Positions 8,166-17,401 of a stretch of DNA of 64,000 nt are shown here, piece by piece. Source of the DNA: Lunatimonas sp. (GTDB taxonomy: Bacteria; Bacteroidota; Bacteroidia; Cytophagales; Cyclobacteriaceae); assembly GCF_020832325.1 (NCBI RefSeq), contig NZ_JAFIEU010000040.1, positions 43,065-107,064 of the forward strand. The letters run 5' to 3'. The notes below the pieces were generated by a model. It had not been told where the DNA came from. It searched no databases and saw only the letters and a program-made list of their open reading frames with translations. Made by a program: the position numbers and the translations under genes. Every line of letters begins with the position of its first letter. Position 1 is the first letter of the stretch.

Positions 8166-8742
8166 AGGCTATATTAATATGTTTAAGTTTCTTCCTTAGA
8201 TTGATCAAAGCATATCGCATGCGCCCCAACGCTGTGTTGATACTCACTCCCGTTTGTTCGGCAATCTCCTGAAAGCTTAGGTCCATGTAATGCCGCATGA
8301 TCAACACCTGCCGCTGATTTTCCGGAAGCTCTTCTACCAACTTCCTTATCATCTCGTAGGTTTCATCTTTTACCTTTAGATCTTCTACATTCTCCTCGGC
8401 AAAATTTAGCGTGTTGAACACGTTGGACCCATCTTCCATGACAACGGAGGGATAACGCTTCGCTCTCCTAAAGTGGTCGATGGCCAAATTGTGCCCTATG
8501 CGCATCAGCCAAGGCTGGAACTTACCCTCTTCGTTATATTTATCTGAGTTGAGTGTCTGTACTACCTTCACAAAAACATCCTGTAAAAGGTCTTCCGCCA
8601 CACCCTGATCCTTCACTATCATCAAGATAGTCGAATAAACTCTGGACTTGTACCTATCCACCAATCGTTCAAAGGCTGCTTCACTACCGTTTCTATATTG
8701 GGCAATAAGTTCGCTGTCTTTAGGTCCTACCCTTTTACTCAT
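8140..8742 (-). CDS. RNA polymerase ECF sigma factor
   Basis: 200 residues from the ATG at 8742 (MSKRVGPKDSELIAQY); the track start at 8850 falls inside the promoter and is rejected. Sigma region 2 (residues ~20-90) shows AFERLVDRYKSRVYST, DLLQDVFVKV and FQPWLMRIGHNLAIDHFRR. Region 4 (~125-185) shows ELPENQRQVLIMRHYMDLSFQEIAEQTGVSINTALGRMRYALINL, the helix-turn-helix that reads the -35 element. It directs RNA polymerase to an alternative promoter set. There is no FecR-type anti-sigma/TonB receptor next to it, unlike the iron/sugar ECFs common in the phylum; the only partner is the overlapping 78-residue protein. Its own promoter is of the housekeeping type. Confidence 0.95.
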   Translation of the reverse strand: MSKRVGPKDSELIAQYRNGSEAAFERLVDRYKSRVYSTILMIVKDQGVAEDLLQDVFVKVVQTLNSDKYNEEGKFQPWLMRIGHNLAIDHFRRAKRYPSVVMEDGSNVFNTLNFAEENVEDLKVKDETYEMIRKLVEELPENQRQVLIMRHYMDLSFQEIAEQTGVSINTALGRMRYALINLRKKLKHINIAYDKIFYPK

Positions 8743-9083
8743 AAATCTGACTTTTTTATAACGTAGAGTTTTTTCCCATATTGCTTTGTTTAAGGTGAAA
8801 GTTATCCGTACTATCCGACCAAATGTATCGAATAGGATTAAACATAGCAATTTATTTTCATTTTTTTTGTATAAACTCAGCTTTTATCGAAACGAGACGC
8901 TCCAAGGCAGCCAAACGTATGCATGGGAATCAGTAGGCATCACCTGCCTCGCAAAAGGCACTTCGCTGACCAAACAATAAACTGATAATCAGGACCTCAA
9001 AAATAGTATTCCCCAAACAAACGAAGACTGGCAATGAAGCACGCAAGTTCAACTGTATGTGGGAAACAATAATCATACCAGAC
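8743..9083. other. Intergenic region upstream of the sigma gene
   Basis: Apart from the promoter at 8820-8850 I see only a short dyad CTGAT-A-ATCAG (8982-8992) followed on the minus strand by TTTATTG, a weak candidate terminator for the large gene ending at 9084. The plus ORF 8786-8980 has no coding character. Confidence 0.4.
8820..8850 (-). promoter_or_regulatory. Housekeeping promoter of the ECF sigma gene
   Basis: On the minus strand TTG (plus 8848-8850), a 20-base spacer and TACATTTG (plus 8820-8827), an exact TAnnTTTG match with near-ideal spacing. It predicts a leader of about 70 bases before the ATG at 8742. Confidence 0.75.
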
Positions 9084-12000
9084 CTAAGAATCTCCGGACC
9101 ACATGCTTTTGAAGCCTTTGTGAAAAAAACTGTAAATCGTGCCGGAAAGACCTATGGCTGCACTCACGTAAGCGACGCTACGATCGAGTATATTGGGGTC
9201 ATAAAACCCAATCACAGACACCGAAATGAACACAAAACTAATCGCAGCAGCCTGTACCAGTCTGGAAGTTCCCTTCGCTTTTTCCTCCCTCCTAAATGCT
9301 TCAATTTCCTTTTCGGCAGTGTTGGCTAGTACAAAATTGGTGAAGGAAACCGAAAAAAGACGCAACCGATCCTGGGTAGGATTCAAGCTTAAAACACCTT
9401 TTTGCAACAGGGATGCCATTACATCCCGCATGGTATAGTTGATAAATCCTTCCGATGCGAAGTAATAGCATAGCTTCTTTTCTCTCATATTCAGCTTAGA
9501 CCACACGTTGATAAAGAAGGCTTTGTTGTACCGCTGAATAGAGAGGATACACTTTTCGTAGCGGTCCTGCGAAATCCTGCTTTCCAGCGACTCTTCCAAC
9601 AGTTCATCGGTAATGAGGCAGGCCAGCGCAGTATTGTTCTCCCCATAAATTAACTCTTCACTAAGCCCTGCTACCAAGGGGTCATTGAAAAGCGGCGACT
9701 TTACCTTCCGACGAAAACCCTGCCTATGCTCTTCGGACATGGAAGCCCAATCCCCTATATCGTGAGGCAGCAGCAATACCTCTTGGTGGAAATTAAGTGG
9801 GACGATGTAAAACAGAAACGGTTTCATGATCTCCGTTATACGCAACACTTCCATTTCGCTGGCACCCTCTTGGATAATGTCCTGAATGGATCGACCGGAA
9901 GAAATAAAGAGCAATAAACTACGGCCAAAAAACCTGTCTCTAAACCGCTCCAAAACTTCCAGTACCTCCGACGCACTGTCCAAACCATGGAGGTTTTGCA
10001 ACAAAACAGCTTGACAATCCTCCATTTCCTCTGGCCAGGAACTTTCATCCGAGGTAGCGGAAAGAATCAGTAAACGGTCTCTATTTATCAGGAAATGGTA
10101 ACGGATCCATTTGCTTATTTTCTTATTGTCCAAGCCAATTACAAAAGTAAACTTTCGCTTGATACAGGCGGAGGGTAGCCGCTTATTCTGTACCGGAAAT
10201 AAATAGTCTACAAGAAATATCCGTTTACTGACCCGCATGATTAAGTTAAAAAACAGTCCAAATAACAGGATCGTGGTTAACAAAAGCACCGGGGTCTGCC
10301 CAATTTTCTGAAAAACAACCTCGGCGATGGAAGCCGATTGCACGGAGCGATCAACCCCGTAATACACCTGCTTGGGTCGCATAAAAGAAGCCTCCACCGC
10401 ACGAATGTCCGGGGCAATAAACCTGCTTAACTCCTCATCCGAGCGGTAGGTAAGCCGGCTGAAATTCACCCGCCTCAACTGTTCGTGGACGGAGATTAAA
10501 TCTTGGTAAAAGCCGGAAACCTGCTGTATGCCCGATGGTTTGGCTCCCCCGCCCACGGGGTTTTTCCAGATGTACACTTCCTGCACAAACACCTGACGAT
10601 GAATCGCATAACCCGGCAAAAAACCCAGAACAATGATCCAGAGCAAAAAATTAAGAGAAAATATACGTTTTTCCACTTGAAGCTGCGTGATAAAGTTCCA
10701 CATCTTGGTAAGTTGGAAATGTATCTTCTTCCAACCCTTGATCTCTCCACTAAAGTCCGGCTTAAGCTTTGGCATCCTCCCCATCCCCGAAGCCACAAAA
10801 CAAAGTATCACCGCAAAAACCAATAAAAACAGCATGAGCATTCCCCAATAAAAATAATTCTGATCCAATGCGTAAGCATTTAGAAACACCAATCCTATGG
10901 CTAGCAGGAGGAAAACAAACAAAGCGGGAGCCAGAAAATTAAACTCCCGGGTGCCAAGCCCTCTTTTTGTATCGGGAAACAGCAGCACAAAATTACATAT
11001 ACTGGCACTCATAGCTAATAGCGCTGACCAAAGAAAAATGGAAAACAAGGTCAGAGGAATGACCAAATACACAAACAGAAAAACGATAATGTGAAAAGCC
11101 AACAGGTAATTGGCATATAAATATTGATTTCTCTTTGATGGAGCGGGTCGGTACCAGTCGAACGAAAACTCCCGCATGCGCAGATAGATCGGCTGCAATC
11201 GAGCTAAAAACACAAAGGAAATCAGCAAGCCAAGTAGCAACAAATACGGAAACAAAAATGCCAATGTCTCAAACGTTGTCAAAATGAACAGCGAATCTTG
11301 CAGACTCTTGTCCACCAAGTACATTACCCATACCGACGACGAAAACCCATCAAATGACAGCCGCTTAAAAATGGCCTGGTATTCGTGCCCGTTGACATAG
11401 AGAGGCATCTCCCAGCTTCGCTTCTGATGCCTTTCCGCATTGTTTCCCAACAGTGTCTGAATGCGGGACCAAACACCCTCGTCAATAGCATCCTGAAGAC
11501 GGTTTACCGGCATTTCCATTCCGGTACTTTTCATGATTACCTTTCCATCCTCCTTAAACACAAAAAAGCGGTTCCTATTCATTTCGCTACTCACTAACGA
11601 ACCTACATCGAACGTAATCGCACTACCGATTTCATCTTGGAACAAACTGACTACGCCCTCCAATGCACCGGTAGCATTGGAAAAATGAGCCGATAAGAAG
11701 GCTTTCGAGGGATTGCGTTTGGACTCTATCACATAATCTCTCTGTTTGATGCTGATAAAGGATTGGTCGCCCAGCCCCATCATCCCAGTCCCTGGTACGC
11801 CCAGCTTTCGAATGAAGCCATCGGTTCCAAATTGTATGTATTCGTTAATTGGAAGCTGGTTTTGGGTATCTTTCGTCACATCATCCTGATTCTCCGCAAC
11901 AGAAAAGCGTTGGAGGAGGGAATAATAGTGCTGAAACTGCGCTGAAATATCTCCCTCCAATTCGTTAAGCAGCTCCACATCCAGCTCGGAGGTACGTTGA

Positions 12001-13061
12001 TTCTGAATAAATGCCAAGGTATAACCTGCCACCAATGCCAAAAATATCAGAGACAATCCAATACCCATTACCTTCCCCTTGCTGAGCACATCTCCGGCAC
12101 TCAAGCTAAAAATCCCGATAATCGGAATACCAAACAAGACCAGTACCAGTACCAATACCAACACACTCAGTACGCCAAAATCGATGCGGTAAGCTGCCCG
12201 TTGGAATTGGGATCGCTCTTTCAGCCCCAATAAAAAATAGTGACCCCCAGCTAGCAAACAAGGAGACATAAAGGCTTCAAATTCCTCACTACCGAGATTC
12301 ATCTGAAATATAAGCTCTCCCGCCTTCATCACCTCTGCATTATTTTCAGGACCGATCGATGAATGGCTTTCAACCGTCGCGGGGTCGAGCAATGCAGTAC
12401 CTCTGTATTCACTTGGATAAACTACTACCCCACTGGCATCCAACAAAAATAGTCTATCAAAAAACCTTAAGGGCAAATTATCCTCCATCAACCGGAAAAA
12501 GGGCACTTCGTGCTCCACCAAAAACTTCAGGCTTCTCTCTCCCCCATCTTTCGGGTTGGAATCAAATGAAACCCCTAATCGTTCTTCAATCAACGATTCC
12601 GTCACAAAAAATCGGCTGCCCGGGTTACCTCCGGAAACCTTCCCCTCTAAATCAAAAAAATAGTTCTCCACCAACATGCTTGAAGAACTATCCCGCAAAA
12701 TTACTCGGCTTTGCAAGCCCTCGAATTGCTTTTCCGCAGCCTCTTTTCTTGATAACGTTTGAATTTGATGTAATTGAAATTTGGGATTGCTATCAAAAAT
12801 AGCGGCAATTTGTGCAGCTTGATCAGCCAATGACCCACCGGTCAATGCCAGGTAGTTTCGGCTGAGGTATTCATCGAGCTGTAAGTGGTAGTTATGAAAG
12901 GTAGCCTGTAGATTATTCTTACCAAGTACAACTGCCTTGATGGATTGGGATTCCAACTCCTTCTTGTGACTCATGGACTGCTGATACAGGTATATGGCTA
13001 CCAAGGCCGTTAGCCCAAACACATACAACCATACACGTAGATCCCGGAATTTCATTGGCAC
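9084..13061 (-). CDS. Giant multi-pass membrane protein with cache-like sensor regions and a degenerate NTPase-like cytoplasmic part
   Basis: 1325 residues. Order: membrane helix ~10-28; first extracytoplasmic region ~29-290 with a cache/PAS-like strand pattern (FLLDASGVVVYPSEY); two helices ~293-355; second extracytoplasmic region ~356-605 (VFKEDGKVIM, SVWVMYLVDKSL); about seven more helices ~608-940; then a cytoplasmic part ~945-1275; finally two helices at the C-terminus (AAAISFVFISVSVIGFYD, SAAIGLSGTIYSF). The cytoplasmic part runs like a STAND/AAA module (FTFVIGLDNKK where a P-loop is expected, VLLQNLHGLD where Walker B is expected, SLLLFISSG as sensor strand) followed by a winged-helix-like segment (LNMREKKLCYYFASEGFIN, LLQKGVLSLN, LFSVSFTNFVL). 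Both Walker motifs are lost. I infer a signal-sensing membrane protein with a pseudo-NTPase; the function is unknown. It stands alone. Confidence 0.85.
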   Translation of the reverse strand: MPMKFRDLRVWLYVFGLTALVAIYLYQQSMSHKKELESQSIKAVVLGKNNLQATFHNYHLQLDEYLSRNYLALTGGSLADQAAQIAAIFDSNPKFQLHQIQTLSRKEAAEKQFEGLQSRVILRDSSSSMLVENYFFDLEGKVSGGNPGSRFFVTESLIEERLGVSFDSNPKDGGERSLKFLVEHEVPFFRLMEDNLPLRFFDRLFLLDASGVVVYPSEYRGTALLDPATVESHSSIGPENNAEVMKAGELIFQMNLGSEEFEAFMSPCLLAGGHYFLLGLKERSQFQRAAYRIDFGVLSVLVLVLVLVLFGIPIIGIFSLSAGDVLSKGKVMGIGLSLIFLALVAGYTLAFIQNQRTSELDVELLNELEGDISAQFQHYYSLLQRFSVAENQDDVTKDTQNQLPINEYIQFGTDGFIRKLGVPGTGMMGLGDQSFISIKQRDYVIESKRNPSKAFLSAHFSNATGALEGVVSLFQDEIGSAITFDVGSLVSSEMNRNRFFVFKEDGKVIMKSTGMEMPVNRLQDAIDEGVWSRIQTLLGNNAERHQKRSWEMPLYVNGHEYQAIFKRLSFDGFSSSVWVMYLVDKSLQDSLFILTTFETLAFLFPYLLLLGLLISFVFLARLQPIYLRMREFSFDWYRPAPSKRNQYLYANYLLAFHIIVFLFVYLVIPLTLFSIFLWSALLAMSASICNFVLLFPDTKRGLGTREFNFLAPALFVFLLLAIGLVFLNAYALDQNYFYWGMLMLFLLVFAVILCFVASGMGRMPKLKPDFSGEIKGWKKIHFQLTKMWNFITQLQVEKRIFSLNFLLWIIVLGFLPGYAIHRQVFVQEVYIWKNPVGGGAKPSGIQQVSGFYQDLISVHEQLRRVNFSRLTYRSDEELSRFIAPDIRAVEASFMRPKQVYYGVDRSVQSASIAEVVFQKIGQTPVLLLTTILLFGLFFNLIMRVSKRIFLVDYLFPVQNKRLPSACIKRKFTFVIGLDNKKISKWIRYHFLINRDRLLILSATSDESSWPEEMEDCQAVLLQNLHGLDSASEVLEVLERFRDRFFGRSLLLFISSGRSIQDIIQEGASEMEVLRITEIMKPFLFYIVPLNFHQEVLLLPHDIGDWASMSEEHRQGFRRKVKSPLFNDPLVAGLSEELIYGENNTALACLITDELLEESLESRISQDRYEKCILSIQRYNKAFFINVWSKLNMREKKLCYYFASEGFINYTMRDVMASLLQKGVLSLNPTQDRLRLFSVSFTNFVLANTAEKEIEAFRREEKAKGTSRLVQAAAISFVFISVSVIGFYDPNILDRSVAYVSAAIGLSGTIYSFFHKGFKSMWSGDS

Positions 13062-13163
13062 AACAGCTGATACGAAACCGAGATCAATTTAGAAAAACTT
13101 TATTTTACAAAAAAATATAACACCGTATTTAACTTCTAAATAAACTGAAAAAAACAAATGTTT

Positions 13164-13484
13164 TCAAAGGTAAATCAGTAAGCCTCCATCATCGAGGATT
13201 GCTTTAAAGCAAATCAATTCCCTACAATCACCGGAGGACACCCGCCCCGATGCCAACTCAAACCGGTATTGATGAAGTGGGCATACTACCTCATCAAATG
13301 CCGTGATCCAACCCTCGCTAAGACTCGCCATACGATGTGGACAGAGCCCCTCAAAAGCGAAAAATCGCTCGCCGATTCTCGCCACGCAAACCTTTTGATC
13401 ACCCAACGATACTTGCTTGATGGTGCGCTCCGGGAAGAGGGAAATCACCCCTTCGCGACTATTTCCCAACCTATATTCCTTCAT
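13164..13484 (-). CDS. Rieske [2Fe-2S] protein (ferredoxin or nitrite-reductase small-subunit type)
   Basis: 106 residues, one Rieske domain filling the protein. Ligands are C48 and H50 (CPH) and C68 and H71 (CPLH), i.e. CxH-x17-CxxH as in soluble Rieske ferredoxins and NirD-like subunits. There is no signal peptide, so it is cytoplasmic. It would pass electrons to an oxygenase or reductase, but no such partner sits beside it; the neighbours are the membrane giant and a phosphoesterase. The start at 13484 gives the usual short N-terminal strand before the cluster-binding part. Confidence 0.92.
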   Translation of the reverse strand: MKEYRLGNSREGVISLFPERTIKQVSLGDQKVCVARIGERFFAFEGLCPHRMASLSEGWITAFDEVVCPLHQYRFELASGRVSSGDCRELICFKAILDDGGLLIYL

Positions 13485-13558
13485 CTGTTTTTAAATATTC
13501 ATTGCGGTCACTGCATGTCCCTCACCAAAGACCGGGACGGCCTAGATCGGGAACAAAC

Positions 13559-13590
13559 AAAAAAAGGTGTGGCCGGTACTCCAGCCACAC
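13559..13590 (-). terminator. Intrinsic terminator of the phosphoesterase gene
   Basis: GTGTGGC / GCCACAC 7-bp stem with a 10-base loop; on the minus strand it is followed by seven T. It lies 26 bases past the stop of the gene at 13617. Confidence 0.88.
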
Positions 13591-13616
13591 GGAACATCCG
13601 ATTCACCTCGTTTCGT

Positions 13617-15191
13617 TCAAAAGGCAACCGGTTCAGCTATTCGGTAGGTGCTGCGGTGCGTATGAACCTTTCCTGACCGGTCCGTAGCCCTTACCTCAAT
13701 CTGATGGGATCCATTTCCGAGATTTGTTGGCATACTGCCCCTCCATAGGTGTGTGCTATTAACCGGGTTTGAGGGCCTTCTCCCAGCCATTAACTGATCT
13801 GCCGTGTCCCACTCCATCACTTCTTTGACAAATACCGGATCTGCGGCATCCACCCAAACCAAGGGTCTCCAATCGCCCCCGTTGATTCGATACTCCACCT
13901 GATCATCCTGGTGTCCCATGTAGAAATTCACAAAAATCCCTGCCTGAGTCCCCCGGTTATTAGCAACCACCTGCGGATGAAACACGTGCATTTGATAATC
14001 CGCCGGCTTACCCAATACCTGATATTCCAACTGATAGCTGTTGTCTACTATTTTCAAACGGGTATAGCCCTTGGGGGTTCCGTCCCGCATCGTAGAAATC
14101 GGGAGGTTGTTTTCATCCAATTTGCCAGAATACCAGTCTCCATTGGTGGTACCTGCGTTAAATTCGTGAAAAGGCTTCTCACCGTGCCACCCGTCCTCTG
14201 CGGTGTAGTAATTCTGGCGCTGCAGGTGGGTATGGGCAGACATGGCCAACACATTCGGATAGGACTTCAGTAAATCAAAAAGCCGACGTCTATCGCTGTC
14301 TCGAAAGGAGATTTCGTCAACATGAAAAAGAGGAATATGAAAGGCCAGTACGACGAGCTTATCCTGGGGCACAAACCTTAGGTTGTTTTGCACGAAATCA
14401 AGTTGATCTTTCCGGAAACCGCCCCAATATCCCTGTCCGTCCCTGGGGTCGGGATACAGGATATCATCGAGCACTATAAAATGAACGCCTCCATAATTGA
14501 ACGCATAATTGGCTGGTCCAAAGCTTGCCTCAAACGACTCATCGCTCCATTCATCCCGGTCTACATCTAAATTCATGTCGTGGTTTCCCATTAGGTTATA
14601 CCAAGGCAAACCCATCGCTTTCATGACATGAATATAGGGCTGATGCAGGTCCAAGTCATCCCCCACCAGATCCCCGAGTGTCAACCCGAAGACTGCCTGT
14701 TTTTCATTTTTAGCCTCCTCAACCACGGACTTTTGAAAAAAAGCTAGCTCTTGGGTGGTATATGGCTGGGAATCCCCAAAAATCAACGCGGTAAAGTTTG
14801 TTGGCTCTTCTGCTGCATACAGCGGAAAATCCACGGATTTGGGCAGTGGCCCAGTGGGTACAACTCCCTGATACTTGGTAGCAGGTGAGCCGGAAGGCTT
14901 GTGGATATAGTAAAACTGGGGTTGGTTCGCATCATTGACGGGCACCGAGTAACCGCTGGGCTTTATCACAAAAAGAATGTTGTCCTCTCCAACCTCGAGC
15001 GAATACCTGCCTTGTCCGTCGGTCAGGACCACATCCGTTCCGTTGCTGACAGAAACGTTCGCAATTCCCTTTTCTCTCCGGTCCCGCTTGCCGTTTTGAT
15101 TGAGATCCTCGTACACATACCCCGTGGCGACCTGTTGCGAAAAAGCAGGCCACACCAACATAATCAGAAAAATAGAAAATATTTTTTGCAT
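13617..15191 (-). CDS. Secreted calcineurin-type phosphoesterase with an N-terminal Ig-like (SdrD B-type) domain
   Basis: The better start is the ATG at 15191 (MQKIFSIFLIML), giving 524 residues with a signal peptide cut near AFSQQ. Residues ~22-95 match the SdrD B/Cna-like fold (GYVYEDLNQNGKRDRREKGI, NVSV, GRYSLEV). The metallophosphoesterase domain follows (~130-370): FGDSQPY, LTLGDLVGDDLD, MGNHDMN, VVLAFHIPLFH, MSAHTHLQRQ, which supply the Asp/His/Asn ligands of a two-metal site. A C-terminal beta domain (~380-524) contains VEYRINGGDWRPL. This three-part form (also seen in Planctomycetota and Bacteroidota) hydrolyses phosphoesters outside the cytoplasm; the substrate is unknown. It is the most distal gene of the carbohydrate-type run on this strand. 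Confidence 0.9.
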   Translation of the reverse strand: MQKIFSIFLIMLVWPAFSQQVATGYVYEDLNQNGKRDRREKGIANVSVSNGTDVVLTDGQGRYSLEVGEDNILFVIKPSGYSVPVNDANQPQFYYIHKPSGSPATKYQGVVPTGPLPKSVDFPLYAAEEPTNFTALIFGDSQPYTTQELAFFQKSVVEEAKNEKQAVFGLTLGDLVGDDLDLHQPYIHVMKAMGLPWYNLMGNHDMNLDVDRDEWSDESFEASFGPANYAFNYGGVHFIVLDDILYPDPRDGQGYWGGFRKDQLDFVQNNLRFVPQDKLVVLAFHIPLFHVDEISFRDSDRRRLFDLLKSYPNVLAMSAHTHLQRQNYYTAEDGWHGEKPFHEFNAGTTNGDWYSGKLDENNLPISTMRDGTPKGYTRLKIVDNSYQLEYQVLGKPADYQMHVFHPQVVANNRGTQAGIFVNFYMGHQDDQVEYRINGGDWRPLVWVDAADPVFVKEVMEWDTADQLMAGRRPSNPVNSTHLWRGSMPTNLGNGSHQIEVRATDRSGKVHTHRSTYRIAEPVAF

Positions 15192-15410
15192 ATGACTTAG
15201 TAATTTGTTGTTTCTATCGAACCTGTGTGGCATATCTGGTAAACCAACCCGAAGTGCTATGCTGAAGAATCCTGCCGGATGATTATTTTACTCACCGTAG
15301 GTGCGTACCGACCAAACAGAAGGCAGGATAATTACTTCAGACGATACAAAAACAAATCTACGCAGGTACCTATTCGCGTGTGCAAAGTTTGTGTGAACAT
15401 TAGGTTAAGC

Positions 15411-16550
15411 TTAACGCCCTTCGTTGTAAAAAACCGCGAGGCCGTCCTTACCAGCTACTACGATATCCAAAAATCCGGATTGGTTCACATCTGCAATGGC
15501 AAAGTAAATCCCGGAGCCCTTACCCTCCCCGAATGGTCCATAGGAAATGACATTCTTTGTAAACGACTCCCCGTTCCACTTAAAATAGTACATACCCAAA
15601 TGATCGTGACCACCGGGGTCGTTTCCATTGTGGGCTCGATAGCGCTTTCCGGTCACCAACTCCATCTGACCATCATTGTCGATATCTGCCCATTCTAAGC
15701 AATGATACTGGGAATGAAAGGGATCGATGGGGTGCTTCAAAAAGGAACGACTTTGACCATCTTGACGCTGCTCGTACCAATCCAGTCCATAATCGTGGGC
15801 TTGGCCCACTATCAAGTCATTTAGACCATCTCCATTGACGTCCTGCACCAGCACAGGAATACTCGCTGAACCTAGGTTGAAATGCTCATGCAGCTTCCAA
15901 GGACCGGAACGGGGATCTTCGGGTGCCTCCAGCCAGCCGTTGGCCAGGATAAAATCTCCCCTCCCATCGCCGTTGATATCTCCAAATCCTAATCCATGGC
16001 CATGGTTTGCAGCTACTTCCACACGCTCAAAGGTACCCGTCCCCTTGCCCATTGCATCTCGGACAAGTTTATAATAAGCAAGCGGCTTGTTGGGTGTATT
16101 CGGAACAATCTCCAACTGACCGTCACCGTCTACGTCCCAGGCACGGGTTGTTTCTATGTTGCCAGTTTTGTAGATCTCGTGGGTCTTCCAGGCACCGTTG
16201 TTACCCGGATTTTCCATCCAAACCAAAGTAGCACCAAACCAGCCCCCGGTGATATAATCCATGTGGCCATCGCCATTGACATCCATGGGAATGGTGGAGA
16301 AATCGTCAAAGTATTCACCCACCCGATCAAAAACCGCGATAAAATGCTTCTTTTTAAAGTCCGGCCCTTGGTACCAGTAGCTGCCGGAAACGATGTCCAG
16401 ATGTCCGTCTCCATTCACATCAAACACTCCCGCGGATTCAGCGCTCTCTGCTGCAATCAGCTGCTTCTTGAATGTAACATGCTTTGGCGGGTTATCTTGA
16501 GTTGCAAACCAAAGAGCGAAAAAGGGGATGATGAGCGATAGCGTGTGCAT
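15411..16550 (-). CDS. Secreted FG-GAP/VCBS repeat protein (beta-propeller)
   Basis: 379 residues. A signal peptide (MHTLSLIIPFFALWFA) is followed by seven FG-GAP-like repeats, each with a calcium-loop motif: DVNGDGHLDIVSG, DVNGDGHMDYITGG, DVDGDGQLEIVP, DINGDGRGDFIL, DVNGDGLNDLIVG, DIDNDGQMELVTG and DVNQSGFLDIVVAG. Seven repeats fit a seven-bladed propeller. Such secreted propellers commonly accompany glycoside-processing enzymes in Bacteroidota and Planctomycetota; they bind ligands or act as lyases in some families, but no catalytic residues can be named here. Position inside the ThuA/epimerase run suggests a role in carbohydrate handling in the periplasm or at the surface. Confidence 0.9.
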   Translation of the reverse strand: MHTLSLIIPFFALWFATQDNPPKHVTFKKQLIAAESAESAGVFDVNGDGHLDIVSGSYWYQGPDFKKKHFIAVFDRVGEYFDDFSTIPMDVNGDGHMDYITGGWFGATLVWMENPGNNGAWKTHEIYKTGNIETTRAWDVDGDGQLEIVPNTPNKPLAYYKLVRDAMGKGTGTFERVEVAANHGHGLGFGDINGDGRGDFILANGWLEAPEDPRSGPWKLHEHFNLGSASIPVLVQDVNGDGLNDLIVGQAHDYGLDWYEQRQDGQSRSFLKHPIDPFHSQYHCLEWADIDNDGQMELVTGKRYRAHNGNDPGGHDHLGMYYFKWNGESFTKNVISYGPFGEGKGSGIYFAIADVNQSGFLDIVVAGKDGLAVFYNEGR

Positions 16551-16592
16551 GTTTGGTGATTTTGGGTTTGAAATACGTCCACTACGGACTAG

Positions 16593-17396
16593 TTAATTTT
16601 GTAACAACCATTGGCCAACTCGCTGATTAAAGTCCTCCAAATTTTCCCAATGAAAGGCGTGTCCACTGTTGGGATAAATATGGAGATCCGCCCCGGGAAT
16701 AGCCTTTGCTACCTCCTCAGTCATCCACTTGGGTGTAAACTCGTCGGCCTCGCCACCTACGACAAAGGTGGGTATCTGTACATGCCCAAGCTGCTTCAAC
16801 ACATCGTGTTCTATACAGGCCGCAGCCTGTCCTTCCAGCCCGAGTAGGGGCTGAGGATTGGAGTCGTTTGCAGCACCCTCTCTATCCTCCAACATGGCTT
16901 GGAAAGTGCCCGGATCATCCCAAGAGGCTTTGGAAAAAATTAACTGCTGAATAAAACGGCTAAACTCCTGCGGCCTAAAGCGAGCCTTACAATCTACCAT
17001 CAGTTCGAAAATTGCCTTGGCCTTGTTGTCGCAGCGGGCCCAAGGACACATCAAGACCATTGACCTTACCTTGTGAGGATGTCGAATCGCCAATTGCTGC
17101 GCAATGGTACTGCCCATAGAAACTCCGGCAACACGGGCTTGGGAAATGCCCAAGGCTTCCAATAACGCGGCACAGTCATCTGCCATCAATGCAGTAGAAT
17201 AAGGTCCCACGGGCTTTGACGACCGGCCAACTCCCCGGTTATCCATTAGAATACAGGTAAAATCCTTTTCCCATGCTGCAGTATGCTTCTCCCACACCGA
17301 TCCTGGAGCGGTGATCCCCATGATGAGCAGTAGAGGCTCACCACTACCCCGGGTCTCATAGTAAATATCTATTCCGTTTGCGTTTACAGTCGGCAT
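16593..17396 (-). CDS. Alpha/beta hydrolase
   Basis: Start placed at the ATG at 17396 (MPTVNANGIDIYYE), 267 residues, 5 bases after the stop of the upstream gene; the track start at 17438 would overlap that gene and adds no family sequence. Catalytic triad by motif: nucleophile Ser in GVSMGSTIAQ, Asp in GGEADEFTP, His in NSGHAFHWEN; the oxyanion part is LLLIMGITAPGSVWE, and DNRGVGRSSKP is the usual loop. It has no signal peptide, so it is cytoplasmic. The family includes esterases, lactonases (3-oxoadipate enol-lactonase type) and haloperoxidases. Next to sugar isomerases a lactonase role is plausible but is inference. Confidence 0.9.
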   Translation of the reverse strand: MPTVNANGIDIYYETRGSGEPLLLIMGITAPGSVWEKHTAAWEKDFTCILMDNRGVGRSSKPVGPYSTALMADDCAALLEALGISQARVAGVSMGSTIAQQLAIRHPHKVRSMVLMCPWARCDNKAKAIFELMVDCKARFRPQEFSRFIQQLIFSKASWDDPGTFQAMLEDREGAANDSNPQPLLGLEGQAAACIEHDVLKQLGHVQIPTFVVGGEADEFTPKWMTEEVAKAIPGADLHIYPNSGHAFHWENLEDFNQRVGQWLLQN

Positions 17397-17401
17397 CTTA
17401 C

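Noticed and set aside
12359-12802. 147-residue plus-strand ORF opposite the large membrane protein
   Set aside because: Antisense shadow; rich in Pro/Ser as expected from complementing coding sequence.
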